Assembly (NCBI RefSeq): GCF_012935715.1
Contig: NZ_CP052860.1
Span: 6,696,001 to 6,760,000, forward strand
Source: Pseudomonas sp. ADAK13
GTDB lineage: Bacteria; Pseudomonadota; Gammaproteobacteria; Pseudomonadales; Pseudomonadaceae
DNA length: 64,000 nucleotides
Direction of reading: 5' to 3'
Part shown: piece by piece, positions 41,673 to 50,639 of the stretch
Layout of the letters: each line of letters opens with the position of its first letter
How positions within the stretch are numbered: the first letter of the stretch is position 1
Program-made: the position numbers and the translations under genes
Notes under the pieces: generated by a model
Seen by the model: the letters and a program-made list of their open reading frames with translations, nothing else
Told to the model about the DNA's origin: nothing
Databases searched by the model: none

Positions 41673-42827
41673 TCAGGCGCTGACGGCGCGGGTCTTGGCA
41701 GTCATCAGCCACAGCGCCAGCAGGATCGACAGCAGGATAAAACCGGCGGCGGCAAAACCGAGGCTGCCCAGGCCCAGGGTGTCGATCACATGCCCACCCA
41801 CCAACGCCCCCAGGCCAATCCCCAGGTTGGCCCCGGCAATGTTCAGCGACGCGGCAAATGCCGGCGCATGGGGCGCGGCCTTCATCAGCCGCACATGGCT
41901 GACCAGGAACAACGCCGCTTGGGTCACGCCCCATACGGCCATCGCCGCCGCCAGCCCGACGGTGGAGTGGATCGCAGGTACCAACGCCACCATGCCGGCA
42001 ATCATGAACCCGCAGAACACCATTGACGCGATCAGCGGATGACGGTCGACCATGCGCCCGCCCAATGAGTTGCCGATCAGGCCGACAGCGCCAAAGCCCA
42101 TCAGGCACCAGCCCACCACGGTTCCGTCAAAACCCGCCAGGCGCTCAAGAATGTCCGCCAGGTAGGTATAAGCGGTGAACATGCCGCTGAACACCAGGAT
42201 CGACAGCAGGATATGGCCCTGCATCAACGGGCTGCGCAAGATTTTGAACTGCGAGCGCAAGCTCACCTGATCGTTCTTCGCACGGGTCTTCGGCAGGTAG
42301 ATAAACAGCAGCAAGGCCTTGGCAAACGCCACCACCGCGAGAATGCCAAAGGCGGTGCGCCAGCCGAACATATCGGAAATCAGCGTGCCCACCGGGATCC
42401 CGAAGACGGTGGCACACACGATGCCGAAGCCAATCTTCTCAATCGCGCGGCCGGCGTAATCCGGGCCCACGATGTCCACCGCGGTCTCACTGGCCAGGGC
42501 CCAGAACACCGGCAACCCCAGGGCCGGGATCAACCGGGCCAGCGACATGACCCAGATATTCGGCGCCAGTGCCGCCAATGTATTGGCCAGGCCGAACATG
42601 ATCAGGATCGTGATAAACAGCCGCTTGCGCTCGAACCGCGCGAAATACGCGGTCAGGAACGGGCCAAACGCCGCCACCGTGAACGCGAACAGGGTCACCA
42701 GCAACCCGGCCTGGGACACGCTCACGTCGAGGTCCCGGGCGATGGCAGGCAACAGGCCGACGATGATGAATTCTGTGGTCAGCACGGTAAAACCGGCGGC
42801 TGACAGCAGCAGGATCGGAAACAACAT
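41673..42827 (-). CDS. MFS efflux transporter (sugar/drug efflux-like)
   Basis: A 384-residue major facilitator with 12 predicted helices: 'FTVLTTEFIIVGLLPAIARDLDVSVSQAGLLVTLFAF' (the YdhP/AraJ-like N-terminus with TEF motif), 'PFLTAYFARFERKRLFI' (loop 2-3) and 'GFGAVGLIGNSLGGRMVDRHPL' in the second half. Such proteins usually export arabinose-like sugars or drugs. It is convergent with nhaR, ends 4 nt apart, and is divergent from sstT. Confidence 0.86.
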   Translation of the reverse strand: MLFPILLLSAAGFTVLTTEFIIVGLLPAIARDLDVSVSQAGLLVTLFAFTVAAFGPFLTAYFARFERKRLFITILIMFGLANTLAALAPNIWVMSLARLIPALGLPVFWALASETAVDIVGPDYAGRAIEKIGFGIVCATVFGIPVGTLISDMFGWRTAFGILAVVAFAKALLLFIYLPKTRAKNDQVSLRSQFKILRSPLMQGHILLSILVFSGMFTAYTYLADILERLAGFDGTVVGWCLMGFGAVGLIGNSLGGRMVDRHPLIASMVFCGFMIAGMVALVPAIHSTVGLAAAMAVWGVTQAALFLVSHVRLMKAAPHAPAFAASLNIAGANLGIGLGALVGGHVIDTLGLGSLGFAAAGFILLSILLALWLMTAKTRAVSA

Positions 42828-43042
42828 TAAAAACTCCAGAAAACAGCGACATCAACGAAAGCCCGGAAGGCCCGCTGATAGAGAAGAAATAAGAGGATGG
42901 GCAATGTTAACAGAATGTGTCGCAGCGTGGCGACGGAACGCCGCACCCGAATTAGACGTTTCCTACAGATGCTAGACTTCGCCCCTGCCAGATTCACGCT
43001 GCCTTAGCTGCATCTATTAAAAAAACTAGAGACAACCTTTTT

Positions 43043-44263
43043 ATGACTGCTGCCCCTTCCCTTTTCCAACGACTGATGTCCGTCACCCTGGTCACTCAAA
43101 TCGTCATCGGTTTGACCGCCGGTATCCTGCTGGCCCTGTTGTTACCCGACGTCGCGCAAGCCACCGGGTTTATCGGCAAAGTCTTTGTTTCGGCGCTCAA
43201 GGCCGTCGCGCCGATCCTGGTGTTTGTGCTGGTGATGGCTTCGATTGCCAACCACAAGCACGGCCAGGAAACCCATATCCGGCCAATCCTGTTCCTGTAC
43301 CTGCTGGGCACCTTTGCGGCCGCCGTGGTCGCAGTAATCGCCAGCACGCTGTTCCCCTCCTCACTGGTGCTGGCCACCCACGACGTGGCCGTCAGCGCCC
43401 CCGGCGGCATTGGCGAAGTGATGCAAAGCCTGTTGCTCAGCGTGGTGGACAACCCGGTCAGCGCGCTGATGAACGCCAATTTCATCGGTATCCTGGCCTG
43501 GGCCATCGGCATGGGCATAGCGATTCGCCATGCCAGCGACACCACCCGCACGGTGCTGGGCGACCTGTCCAACGGGGTCACGCTGATCGTTCGCATGGTG
43601 ATCCGCTTCGCACCCCTGGGGATCTTCGGCCTGGTGGCCTCCACCCTGGCCACTTCCGGCTTCGGTGCCCTGCTGGGCTACGCGCACCTGCTGCTGGTGT
43701 TGATCGGCTGCATGCTGTTCGTGGCGCTGGTGATCAACCCGGCCATCGTGTTCTGGAAACTGCGCCGCAACCCCTACCCGCTGGTGCTGATGTGCCTGCG
43801 GGAAAGTGGCATCACCGCGTTTTTCACCCGTAGTTCGGCGGCCAACATCCCGGTCAACCTGGCATTGAGCAAGCGCCTGGGCCTGCATGAAGACACCTAC
43901 TCGGTGTCAATCCCGCTGGGCGCCACCATCAATATGGCCGGCGCGGCCATCACCATCACCGTGCTGACCCTGGCCGCCGTGCATACCCTGGGCATTGCGG
44001 TGGACATCCCCACCGCCGTGCTGCTCAGCGTGGTCGCTGCGGTGTGTGCCTGCGGCGCGTCGGGTGTGGCCGGTGGTTCGCTGCTGTTGATTCCGCTCGC
44101 GTGCAGCCTGTTCGGCATTCCCAGCGAAATCGCCATGCAGGTGGTGGCCGTAGGCTTCATCATCGGGGTGTTGCAGGACTCGGCGGAAACCGCGCTGAAT
44201 TCGTCCACCGACGTGTTGTTCACTGCGGCCGCGTGCCTGGGCAAGGAAGAGCAAGCCGCGTAA
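43043..44263 (+). CDS. sstT: Serine/threonine transporter SstT
   Basis: A 406-residue sodium-dicarboxylate symporter family protein. Diagnostic segments are '[20 protein letters not shown]', '[26 protein letters not shown]' and '[65 protein letters not shown]', in which the serine-rich 'TRSSAANIP' loop is the substrate-binding hairpin. It imports serine and threonine with sodium. An intrinsic terminator follows 14 nt later. Confidence 0.94.
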   Translation: MTAAPSLFQRLMSVTLVTQIVIGLTAGILLALLLPDVAQATGFIGKVFVSALKAVAPILVFVLVMASIANHKHGQETHIRPILFLYLLGTFAAAVVAVIASTLFPSSLVLATHDVAVSAPGGIGEVMQSLLLSVVDNPVSALMNANFIGILAWAIGMGIAIRHASDTTRTVLGDLSNGVTLIVRMVIRFAPLGIFGLVASTLATSGFGALLGYAHLLLVLIGCMLFVALVINPAIVFWKLRRNPYPLVLMCLRESGITAFFTRSSAANIPVNLALSKRLGLHEDTYSVSIPLGATINMAGAAITITVLTLAAVHTLGIAVDIPTAVLLSVVAAVCACGASGVAGGSLLLIPLACSLFGIPSEIAMQVVAVGFIIGVLQDSAETALNSSTDVLFTAAACLGKEEQAA

Positions 44264-44276
44264 ACGTTACGCGCAC

Positions 44277-44322
44277 AAAAAAGCCCGGGGCGGTTCTTGA
44301 ATGAACCGCCCCGGGCTTTTTT
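44277..44322. terminator. Strong bidirectional terminator
   Basis: AAGCCCGGGGCGGTTC and GAACCGCCCCGGGCTT (44281-44296 and 44303-44318) form a perfect 16-bp stem with a 6-nt loop, flanked by A and T runs. It ends sstT and the convergent DUF1993 gene. Confidence 0.93.
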
Positions 44323-44334
44323 ACGCCTGAAGGC

Positions 44335-44844
44335 TTAGAACGCGCCCATGTAGTCGCGCTTGCCCACTTCCACACCGTTGTGACGCAGCAAGGCGTAAGC
44401 GGTGGTGACGTGGAAGAAGAACTGCGGCAGGCCGTAGGTCAGCAGGTAGGACTGGCCGCTGAAGCGCTTCTCTTTCGGGGTGCCAGGGCGGGTGACGATT
44501 TCGATGCCTTCTTTACCGTCGACCTGGGCCGGGGTGATGGTGTCGATAAACGCCAGGACCTTGGCGATGAGCGCTTGCAGGTCAGCGAAGGTGACTTCTG
44601 TGTCGTCGTATTTCGGGACTTCGATTTCAGCCAGGCGGGCAGAAACGCCTTTGGCGAAGTCGACGGCGATTTGCACCTGGCGCACCAGCGGGAACATGTC
44701 CGGGTACAGGCGCGCTTGCAGGAAGGCGTTCGGGTCGATGTTCTTGGCGGTGGCGTGGGCTTCGGCCTTGTTCAGCACATCGCTCAGGGCGTTGAGCATT
44801 TGCTTGAAGACCGGGAGGGAAGCGGCGTACAGGGAAATAGTCAT
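44335..44844 (-). CDS. DUF1993 family protein
   Basis: A 169-residue cytoplasmic protein matching DUF1993: 'ISLYAASLPVFKQMLNALSDVLNKAEAHA', 'LYPDMFPLVRQVQIAVDFAKG', and the terminal 'GLPQFFFHVTTAYALLRHNGVEVGKRDYMG', with histidines typical of the DinB-like four-helix fold. A metal-binding enzyme is likely by fold, but no reaction is known. The start at 44844 is the ATG of MTISLYAA; upstream in-frame Mets lack a ribosome-binding site. Confidence 0.86.
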   Translation of the reverse strand: MTISLYAASLPVFKQMLNALSDVLNKAEAHATAKNIDPNAFLQARLYPDMFPLVRQVQIAVDFAKGVSARLAEIEVPKYDDTEVTFADLQALIAKVLAFIDTITPAQVDGKEGIEIVTRPGTPKEKRFSGQSYLLTYGLPQFFFHVTTAYALLRHNGVEVGKRDYMGAF

Positions 44845-44970
44845 GACAGTCTCGACAGTTGTGGCAGGGTTTGAAACAGCGGCGATTATAGACATGCCGG
44901 CAGCCGGCGCCGCTTGTCTTTTATTTTTTCAGGATTAGGCTAGTGGGCTCACTGCATTAGGGAAAGCGCG

Positions 44971-45618
44971 ATGACCACCGAGCACGACACGACTTCTGAA
45001 GAACCGCGCCTGAACAGCACGGAAATCCGCATCCTTGGCTGCCTGATCGAAAAACAGGCCACCAGCCCCGAAACCTACCCGCTGACTCTCAACGCGCTGG
45101 TGATTGCCTGTAACCAGAAAACCAGCCGCGAGCCGGTGATGAACCTGAGCCAGGGCCAGGTGGGCCAGAGCCTGCGGGCGCTGGAAGGTCGCGGTTTTAC
45201 CCGGCTGGTGATGGGCAGCCGCGCCGATCGCTGGGAGCATCGGGTCGACAAGGCACTGGAATTGGTGCCGGCCCAGGTGATTCTCAGTGGTTTGCTGTTC
45301 CTGCGGGGGCCGCAGACGGTCAACGAACTGCTGACCCGCAGCGGGCGCATGCACGACTTTGAAGACGCCGAGCAGGTGGTGCATCAACTGGAGCGCCTGA
45401 TTGCCCGTGGGCTGGCGCTGCTGGTGCCGCGTCAGTCGGGGCAGCGGGAAGACCGGTATATGCACGCCCTTGGCGACCCTGCCGATATCGAGGCGATCCT
45501 GGCGGCACGTGGCAATCCAGTGGAGCGTGGCGCGGGAAGTGGCGTTTCGCTGGAGCGTATCGAAGAACTGGAAGCGCGGATTGCGGCGCTCGAAGAGCGC
45601 CTGTCCCGGCTCGAGTAA
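44971..45618 (+). CDS. yceH: YceH family (UPF0502/DUF480) protein
   Basis: A 215-residue protein with two winged-helix-like halves: '[62 protein letters not shown]' and '[45 protein letters not shown]'. A short C-terminal coiled coil follows ([17 protein letters not shown]). The repeated winged helix suggests nucleic-acid binding, but the role is not established. AGGGAAAG precedes the ATG. Confidence 0.9.
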   Translation: MTTEHDTTSEEPRLNSTEIRILGCLIEKQATSPETYPLTLNALVIACNQKTSREPVMNLSQGQVGQSLRALEGRGFTRLVMGSRADRWEHRVDKALELVPAQVILSGLLFLRGPQTVNELLTRSGRMHDFEDAEQVVHQLERLIARGLALLVPRQSGQREDRYMHALGDPADIEAILAARGNPVERGAGSGVSLERIEELEARIAALEERLSRLE

Positions 45619-45624
45619 TCAACC

Positions 45625-45714
45625 TGTGGGAGCCGGGCTTGCCCGCGATGGCGGTGGATCAGCCACTAAAAGGATGACTGACCCACCGCCATCGCAGGCA
45701 AGCCAGCTCCCACA
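45625..45714. repeat. REP-type inverted repeat (family B)
   Basis: A left arm starting TGTGGGAGCCGGGCTTGCC and a right arm ending GGCAAGCCAGCTCCCACA pair with a few mismatches around a loop of about 30 nt. It separates the convergent yceH and shikimate dehydrogenase-like genes. Confidence 0.8.
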
Positions 45715-45731
45715 TTTGATATGCGCACTGT

Positions 45732-46550
45732 TCACGCCCGTGCAAACGCCACCGCGGCCTGAAACTGCGCATCCGTCGGTCGTACGCCGGTGTACAGCAC
45801 AAACTGCTCCAGCGCCTGGATGGCGATCACTTCCAAGCCGGTAATCACCCGCTTGCCCTGGGCGCGTCCTCGCAGGATCAGTGGGGTTTCCGAGGGAATG
45901 GCCACCACATCGAACACGGTCTGGGCAGCATCAATGGCCTCGGCCTCAAACGCCAACTGATCAGCCTCGGCGCCGCCGGTCATGCCAATCGGCGTCACGT
46001 TGACCAGCATCTGCGGGCGTAAAACCCCCAGCTCCGCCTGCCACTCATACCCCAGGCTCTGGGCCAGCGCCCGGCCCGCGGCTTCATTGCGTGCCACGAT
46101 CACGCCATTGGCGTAGCCACCATCGCGCAAGGCACTGGCCACGGCCTTGGCCATGCCGCCGCTGCCGCGCAGGGCGAAGGTCGAGTCCTTGGGCACTGCA
46201 TGCTTCTTCAGCAGTTGCTCAATAGCGATGTAGTCGGTGTTGTAGGCCTTCAAATGCCCATGGGTGTTGACGATGGTATTGATCGACGCAATGGCCCGCG
46301 CCGAATCGTCCAGTTCATCCACCAGGGCAATGCAGGCTTCCTTGAACGGCATCGACACGCCACACCCACGAATGCCCAACGCGCGAATACCACCGACGGC
46401 GCCCGGCAAATCCTGGCTGCTGAAGGCCTTGTAGTAGAAATTCAGCCCCATCTGCTCGTACAGATGGTTATGAAAGCGCAGGCCAAAATTCCCGGGGCGT
46501 GCCGACAGTGACATGCACAGTTGGGTGTCCTTGTTGGGGTTCATCTGCAT
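45732..46550 (-). CDS. Shikimate dehydrogenase-like protein
   Basis: A 272-residue member of the shikimate 5-dehydrogenase family, AroE-like branch without the usual full active site (related to the HI0607-type SdhL proteins). Residues 'IRGCGVSMPFKEACIALVDELDDSARAIASINTIVN' contain the catalytic Lys and Asn contexts (SMPFKE; NTIVN). 'KAYNTDYIAIEQLL' and the nucleotide loop 'ALRGSGGMAKAVASAL' complete the pattern; the loop reads RGSGGMAKA rather than the standard GAGGA. It probably uses NADP and reduces a shikimate- or quinate-like compound. AAGGAG is 7 nt before the ATG at 46550. Confidence 0.85.
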   Translation of the reverse strand: MQMNPNKDTQLCMSLSARPGNFGLRFHNHLYEQMGLNFYYKAFSSQDLPGAVGGIRALGIRGCGVSMPFKEACIALVDELDDSARAIASINTIVNTHGHLKAYNTDYIAIEQLLKKHAVPKDSTFALRGSGGMAKAVASALRDGGYANGVIVARNEAAGRALAQSLGYEWQAELGVLRPQMLVNVTPIGMTGGAEADQLAFEAEAIDAAQTVFDVVAIPSETPLILRGRAQGKRVITGLEVIAIQALEQFVLYTGVRPTDAQFQAAVAFARA

Positions 46551-46648
46551 CGGTAACTCCTTGAAGCCCTTCCAGAGGCGGTTTCGGATAGACGGAATAC
46601 CCGCGCCTGCGGGTGATCGTGGATCATACGCACTGTGCCCGGCCGCTT

Positions 46649-46696
46649 GTGTAAGCCAGCCGATACAGACCTTACACAACCTTTACCTATCGGCTG
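46649..46696. promoter_or_regulatory. Interleaved inverted repeats
   Basis: GTGTAAG (46649-46655) pairs with CTTACAC (46671-46677), spacer 15 nt. CAGCCGATA (46657-46665) pairs with TATCGGCTG (46688-46696), spacer 22 nt. The pairs interleave, so as RNA they could not fold simultaneously without a pseudoknot. The block is 100-150 bp upstream of both the shikimate dehydrogenase-like gene and the Pro/Tyr-rich protein gene, and TTTTTT follows at about 46702. Confidence 0.4.
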
Positions 46697-46797
46697 TGCT
46701 GTTTTTTAGAAATACGCTGTCTTAAAAGTATCCCCGCGACAATCCTTGAGTCTATTGATTGCAGACCACAAGCGCAGGGGCTAACCGAGGAATGACC

Positions 46798-47145
46798 ATG
46801 ATTCGTAAAATCCCCAAGATCGCCTTGCTTATCGGTGCACTCGCTATAGCAGGACAGGCCTCCGCCCACGGTGGTGGTTGGGGTGCTCCGCTCGCACTGG
46901 GTGCCGTTGTCGGTGCAGTGGTAGGCGGCTCGATCGTTGCCAGCCAGCAGCATCCGGTCTATGTGCAACAGCCGGTGTATGTCCAGCCGCAGCCGGTGTA
47001 TGCCGCTCCGCCGCCGGTCTACTACGCACCGCCACCGCCTGTGTATGTGCAACAACAGGTTTATTACCGCCCGGCGCCGGTCTATTACGGCCCACCGCGC
47101 GGCTACTACGGCCCTCCACACGGCTATTACGGTCGCGGCTGGTAA
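46798..47145 (+). CDS. Small exported Pro/Tyr-rich repeat protein
   Basis: A 115-residue protein with signal peptide MIRKIPKIALLIGALAIAGQASA. A Gly/Ala/Val stretch (LALGAVVGAVVGGSIVAS) forms a glycine-zipper-like membrane or amyloid-like segment. A C-terminal half of YVQQPVYVQPQP / APPPVYYAPPPP / YGPPRGYYGPPHGYYG repeats follows. Composition suggests an extended, possibly surface-exposed, low-complexity tail. GAGGA is 6 nt before the ATG at 46798 (an ATG at 46792 is too close to it). Function unknown. It is followed by an intrinsic terminator. Confidence 0.78.
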   Translation: MIRKIPKIALLIGALAIAGQASAHGGGWGAPLALGAVVGAVVGGSIVASQQHPVYVQQPVYVQPQPVYAAPPPVYYAPPPPVYVQQQVYYRPAPVYYGPPRGYYGPPHGYYGRGW

Positions 47146-47167
47146 GCATGAACTGACACACCAGAAC

Positions 47168-47198
47168 AGGCTCCGCCCTAAAAGCGGGGCCTTTTTTT
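47168..47198 (+). terminator. Intrinsic terminator
   Basis: AGGCTCCGC and GCGGGGCCT form a 9-bp stem (one T-G wobble) with a 7-nt loop, followed by T7. It lies 22 nt after the stop of the Pro/Tyr-rich protein gene. Confidence 0.85.
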
Positions 47199-47377
47199 GG
47201 CCTGCAGGTCTGAATAAATCTCGCCAAGGTCGTTATAAGGACAATGCCTGTGGCCAAATCCCACATCATTGATCTCAATAGGTGCTTGCCCGATCGGGCC
47301 TTGCGCTGTCATGTTTGTGTCTCAAAAGGCTTCCACTATCACCCCTGTCCAGCCAATAACAACAAGGACGACTGACC

Positions 47378-47572
47378 ATGCCCACGCAAAACCCCCATCG
47401 CACCGCCGGCCTCTGCACGTCGAGCAAGGTCTATAGCGTGCTGACCGAGCTCAAGGCCCTGGAAGGCCATCGCAACGCCAAGTTCCTGTCCCTGCTGGCG
47501 GAAAACCTGGTGCGCAAGGGCCTGCTCAGTGAACAGGAAGTGGTGCACATGCTGGACCAGGTTGTCGACTGA
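47378..47572 (+). CDS. Small conserved hypothetical protein, 64 residues
   Basis: A cytoplasmic protein of 64 residues, mostly helical (KVYSVLTELKALEGHRNAKFLSLLAENLVRKGLLSEQEVVHMLDQVVD), with no known motif. AAGGA lies 11 nt before the ATG. Codon usage is typical of the neighbourhood and the sequence is far from random, so a genuine gene is likely. Confidence 0.6.
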   Translation: MPTQNPHRTAGLCTSSKVYSVLTELKALEGHRNAKFLSLLAENLVRKGLLSEQEVVHMLDQVVD

Positions 47573-47672
47573 AGGACCGCTCGATAACAGTGATGTCGAC
47601 TATCGAGCAGGTTAATTTTCCCTTAAGGCCTGCGCACCGTAATGTCACCTCCATAGCGTATCGGAGGTCGTC

Positions 47673-47852
47673 ATGCCCACTATTCAAATCATGTCTGTCA
47701 TTGGCAGTGCTGTTCCCGCCCCACTCCGGGAGCTGGGCTTGCTCGCTTGCTGGTACCTGGTACGCAATGGCGAGCCTATCAGCGGCCCCATCACGTCGTT
47801 GCCGGCTGCCCAGGCCCTGTCGGTCAGAATGGCGCATTGCCTTCATGCCTAA
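47673..47852 (+). CDS. Small 59-residue protein with GYF-like sequence
   Basis: Reads MPTIQIMSVIGSAVPAPLR, then 'CWYLVRNGEPISGPITSLPAAQALSVRMAHCL'. The ATG at 47673 has GGAGG 5 nt upstream, excellent spacing. The segment WYLVRNGEPISGPI resembles the start of GYF_2-type domains (WYY..NG...GP), but the match is short. The stop overlaps the convergent AI-2E family gene by 4 nt. Confidence 0.55.
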   Translation: MPTIQIMSVIGSAVPAPLRELGLLACWYLVRNGEPISGPITSLPAAQALSVRMAHCLHA

Positions 47853-48910
47853 GGCAGTTGCACCCGCGGTTTGGTTTCGACAAACAATGCCCAGCTGGAC
47901 ATAAACAACGCAGCAACCAGCGGCCCGATCACAAAACCGTTCAGGCCAAAGACCGACAGCCCGCCCAGGGTCGAGATCAGGATCAGGTAGTCGGGCATCC
48001 GGGTGTCCTTGCCCACCAGGATCGGCCGCAGCACGTTGTCCACCAGCCCGATCACAAACACCCCGAACAGCCCCAGCACCACCCCTTGCCAGATTGACCC
48101 GCTCAGCAGGAAATACGCCGCCACCGGCCCCCACACAATCCCCGCGCCCACCGCTGGCAGCAGCGACAGAAACGCCATCAACACCGCCCAAAGCAACGCG
48201 CTGGGAATGTCCAGGAACCAGAAGATCAAGCCACCCAAGGCGCCTTGCGTCACCGCTACCAATACGTTGCCCTTCACCGTGGCCCGTACCACCCGGTTGA
48301 ACTTCAGTTGCAGGCGCCGTTTTTGCGGTTCGGCCAGCGGCACGGCGGTACGCACTTTACGCACCAACTCCGGACCGTCCCGCAGCAGGAAGAACAGCAA
48401 ATACAGCATGATGAAAAAGCTCACCAGGAAATCAAACGTGCCCTGGCCGAAGCTGAACGCCTGGGTCGCGAAAAACTGGCTGCCCTGCATCGCGCTCTTG
48501 ACGATTTTCTCCCGCAGGCCTTCCAGGTTGCCCATGCCAAATCGGTCCAGCAGGTGCTGGAAGTACGGTGGCAGGAAGTTCTTGAACTGTTCGATATACC
48601 CGGCAACGTCGAGCTTGCCGCTCTCGATGTTCTTGTAAAGCGTGGCGCCCTCCTGCACCAGCAAGGCGCTGGTGATGATCACCGGCAAAATCGCGATCAC
48701 CAGGCACACCATCAGGGTCGCCAGCGAGGTGAGGTTGCGGTTCCAGGCAAAACGTTGCTGGAAGCGCCGTTGCATCGGCGCAAAGATGATCCCCAGGATC
48801 ACCGCCCAGAACACCGCACCGTAGAACGGCAGCAGAATCCAGATAAACGCGATGGTCACCAGAACGAGCAGTAACAGCAGGGTTTTGAATTGCAGGTTGG
48901 TTTGATTCAT
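47849..48910 (-). CDS. AI-2E family transporter
   Basis: A 353-residue membrane protein of the AI-2E/PerM family, with about eight helices: 'LLLLLVLVTIAFIWILLPFYGAVFWAVILGIIFAPMQRRFQQRF' at the N-terminus, a periplasmic domain, then 'VSFFIMLYLLFFLLRDGPELVRKVRTAVP', 'VLVAVTQGALGGLIFWFLDIPSALLWAVLMAFLSLLPAVGAGIVW' and 'PDYLILISTLGGLSVFGLNGFVIGPLVAALF'. Members are permeases for unidentified substrates; the name reflects TqsA and does not prove autoinducer transport. Confidence 0.9.
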   Translation of the reverse strand: MNQTNLQFKTLLLLLVLVTIAFIWILLPFYGAVFWAVILGIIFAPMQRRFQQRFAWNRNLTSLATLMVCLVIAILPVIITSALLVQEGATLYKNIESGKLDVAGYIEQFKNFLPPYFQHLLDRFGMGNLEGLREKIVKSAMQGSQFFATQAFSFGQGTFDFLVSFFIMLYLLFFLLRDGPELVRKVRTAVPLAEPQKRRLQLKFNRVVRATVKGNVLVAVTQGALGGLIFWFLDIPSALLWAVLMAFLSLLPAVGAGIVWGPVAAYFLLSGSIWQGVVLGLFGVFVIGLVDNVLRPILVGKDTRMPDYLILISTLGGLSVFGLNGFVIGPLVAALFMSSWALFVETKPRVQLP

Positions 48911-49060
48911 GGCCGATCCATCTCAATAAACGCAGGACACTCATGTGCACCCTGATGTTTAGTCCACCGCAAATCCTGCGAGTGCCCTACTTCTTAGACC
49001 TGGATCAATAAACGGCGCGGCAGGCACAGCTACCCTGCCGCCCTTTTGCGACCCGAACCC

Positions 49061-50380
49061 ATGCCCCCCGTCATCGCCCCCGAACTGCTCGCCCCCGCCG
49101 GCACCCTGAAAAACATGCGGTATGCCTTTGCCTACGGCGCCGATGCCGTCTACGCCGGGCAACCGCGCTACAGCCTGCGGGTGCGCAATAACGAGTTCGA
49201 CCACGCCAACCTCGCCCTCGGCATCCAGGAAGCGCAGGCCCAGGGCAAGCGTTTCTATGTGGTGGTCAACATCGCACCGCACAACGCCAAGCTGAAAACC
49301 TTCCTCAAGGACCTCGCCCCGGTGATCGCCATGGGCCCGGATGCGCTGATCATGTCCGACCCCGGCCTGATCATGCTGGTGCGCCGGCACTTCCCGCACA
49401 TGCCGATCCACCTGTCGGTGCAGGCCAACACGGTGAACTGGGCTAGCGTCGAGTTCTGGCAGACCCAAGGCATCTGCCGGGTCATCCTGTCGCGGGAGTT
49501 GTCGCTGGAGGAAATCGACGAGATTCGCCAGCACGTGCCCGCCATGGAGCTGGAAGTGTTCGTGCACGGTGCGCTGTGCATGGCCTATTCCGGGCGCTGC
49601 CTGCTGTCGGGCTACATGAACAAGCGCGACGCCAACCAGGGCACCTGCACCAACGCCTGCCGCTGGAAATACCAGGCCACTCCCGCCGTGGAAAACGCCA
49701 CGGGCGACATCGTGCAGCAGTACGCGCCCGAACCGACCCTGGGCCTCGGCGCCCCCACCGACCAGGTGTTCCTGTTGCAGGAGGCCAACCGCCCTGATGA
49801 ACAGATGCCCGCCTTCGAAGACGAGCACGGCACCTACATCATGAACGCCAAGGACCTGCGGGCGGTGCAGCACGTCGAGCGGCTGACGCGCATGGGCGTG
49901 CATTCGCTGAAGATCGAAGGCCGCACCAAATCCCACTTCTACTGCGCCCGCACCACCCAGGTGTATCGCCAGGCCATCGACGATGCGGTGGCCGGGCGCG
50001 ACTTCGACCGGGGCTTGATGACCGACCTCGAATCCCTGGCCCAGCGCGGCTACACCGAAGGTTTCCTGCGCCGGCACGTGCACGATGAATACCAGAACTA
50101 CCAGAACGGCAGCTCGGTGTCCGAACGCCAACAGTTCGTCGGCGAGCTGACCGGTGAGCGACGCGGAGAGCTGGCCGAGGTCAAGGTGAAGAACCGGTTT
50201 GCCGTGGGCAATCACCTGGAACTGATGACCCCAGCCGGGAATTTCCACTTTGACCTGGCCACCCTGCACAACGCCAAGGGCGACGCCATCGACGTCGCGC
50301 CGGGCGACGGGCATACGGTGTATCTGCCGATCCCGGCGGAAATGGACCTGAGATTCGGGCTTTTGATGCGGGATGTTTAA
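49061..50380 (+). CDS. trhP: U32 family tRNA hydroxylation protein TrhP (YegQ)
   Basis: A 439-residue U32-family protein. 'ELLAPAGTLKNMRYAFAYGADAVYAGQPRYSLR' opens the TIM-barrel-like domain. The family motif 'ELEVFVHGALCMAYSGRCLLSGYM' is followed by 'DANQGTCTNACRWKY' with cysteines for an iron-sulfur cluster. The length and C-terminal domain match YegQ/TrhP, which with prephenate-derived cofactor forms 5-hydroxyuridine at tRNA position 34. The ATG at 49061 is preferred over an upstream TTG at 49046. Confidence 0.9.
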   Translation: MPPVIAPELLAPAGTLKNMRYAFAYGADAVYAGQPRYSLRVRNNEFDHANLALGIQEAQAQGKRFYVVVNIAPHNAKLKTFLKDLAPVIAMGPDALIMSDPGLIMLVRRHFPHMPIHLSVQANTVNWASVEFWQTQGICRVILSRELSLEEIDEIRQHVPAMELEVFVHGALCMAYSGRCLLSGYMNKRDANQGTCTNACRWKYQATPAVENATGDIVQQYAPEPTLGLGAPTDQVFLLQEANRPDEQMPAFEDEHGTYIMNAKDLRAVQHVERLTRMGVHSLKIEGRTKSHFYCARTTQVYRQAIDDAVAGRDFDRGLMTDLESLAQRGYTEGFLRRHVHDEYQNYQNGSSVSERQQFVGELTGERRGELAEVKVKNRFAVGNHLELMTPAGNFHFDLATLHNAKGDAIDVAPGDGHTVYLPIPAEMDLRFGLLMRDV

Positions 50381-50399
50381 CTTCGCCAGACACCTTAAT

Positions 50400-50532
50400 T
50401 GTGGCGAGGGAGCTTGCTCCCGCTGGGCTGCGAAGCAGCCCCAAAACAGCCAAATGCGCTTCTTCCTGGAAAACCGCATCAGCCGGATAAGGGCCGCTTC
50501 GCGCCCCAGCGGGAGCAAGCTCCCTCGCCACA
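50400..50532. repeat. REP-type inverted repeat (family A)
   Basis: Arms starting TGTGGCGAGGGAGCTTGCTC (50400) and ending in its reverse complement (50532) are 27 nt long and nearly 80 nt apart. An internal GCTGCGAAGCAGC hairpin lies close to the left arm. It lies between trhP and sbcD. Confidence 0.85.
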
Positions 50533-50639
50533 AAAAGCAGGGCGTACGCGCAATAGGTTCATTAGCACAGTAGAATTGGCGGTTCTGCGTACCGCCATCC
50601 TGTCTTGAGCGGTCACCCTCTTTTTTTACGGAGATCGCC

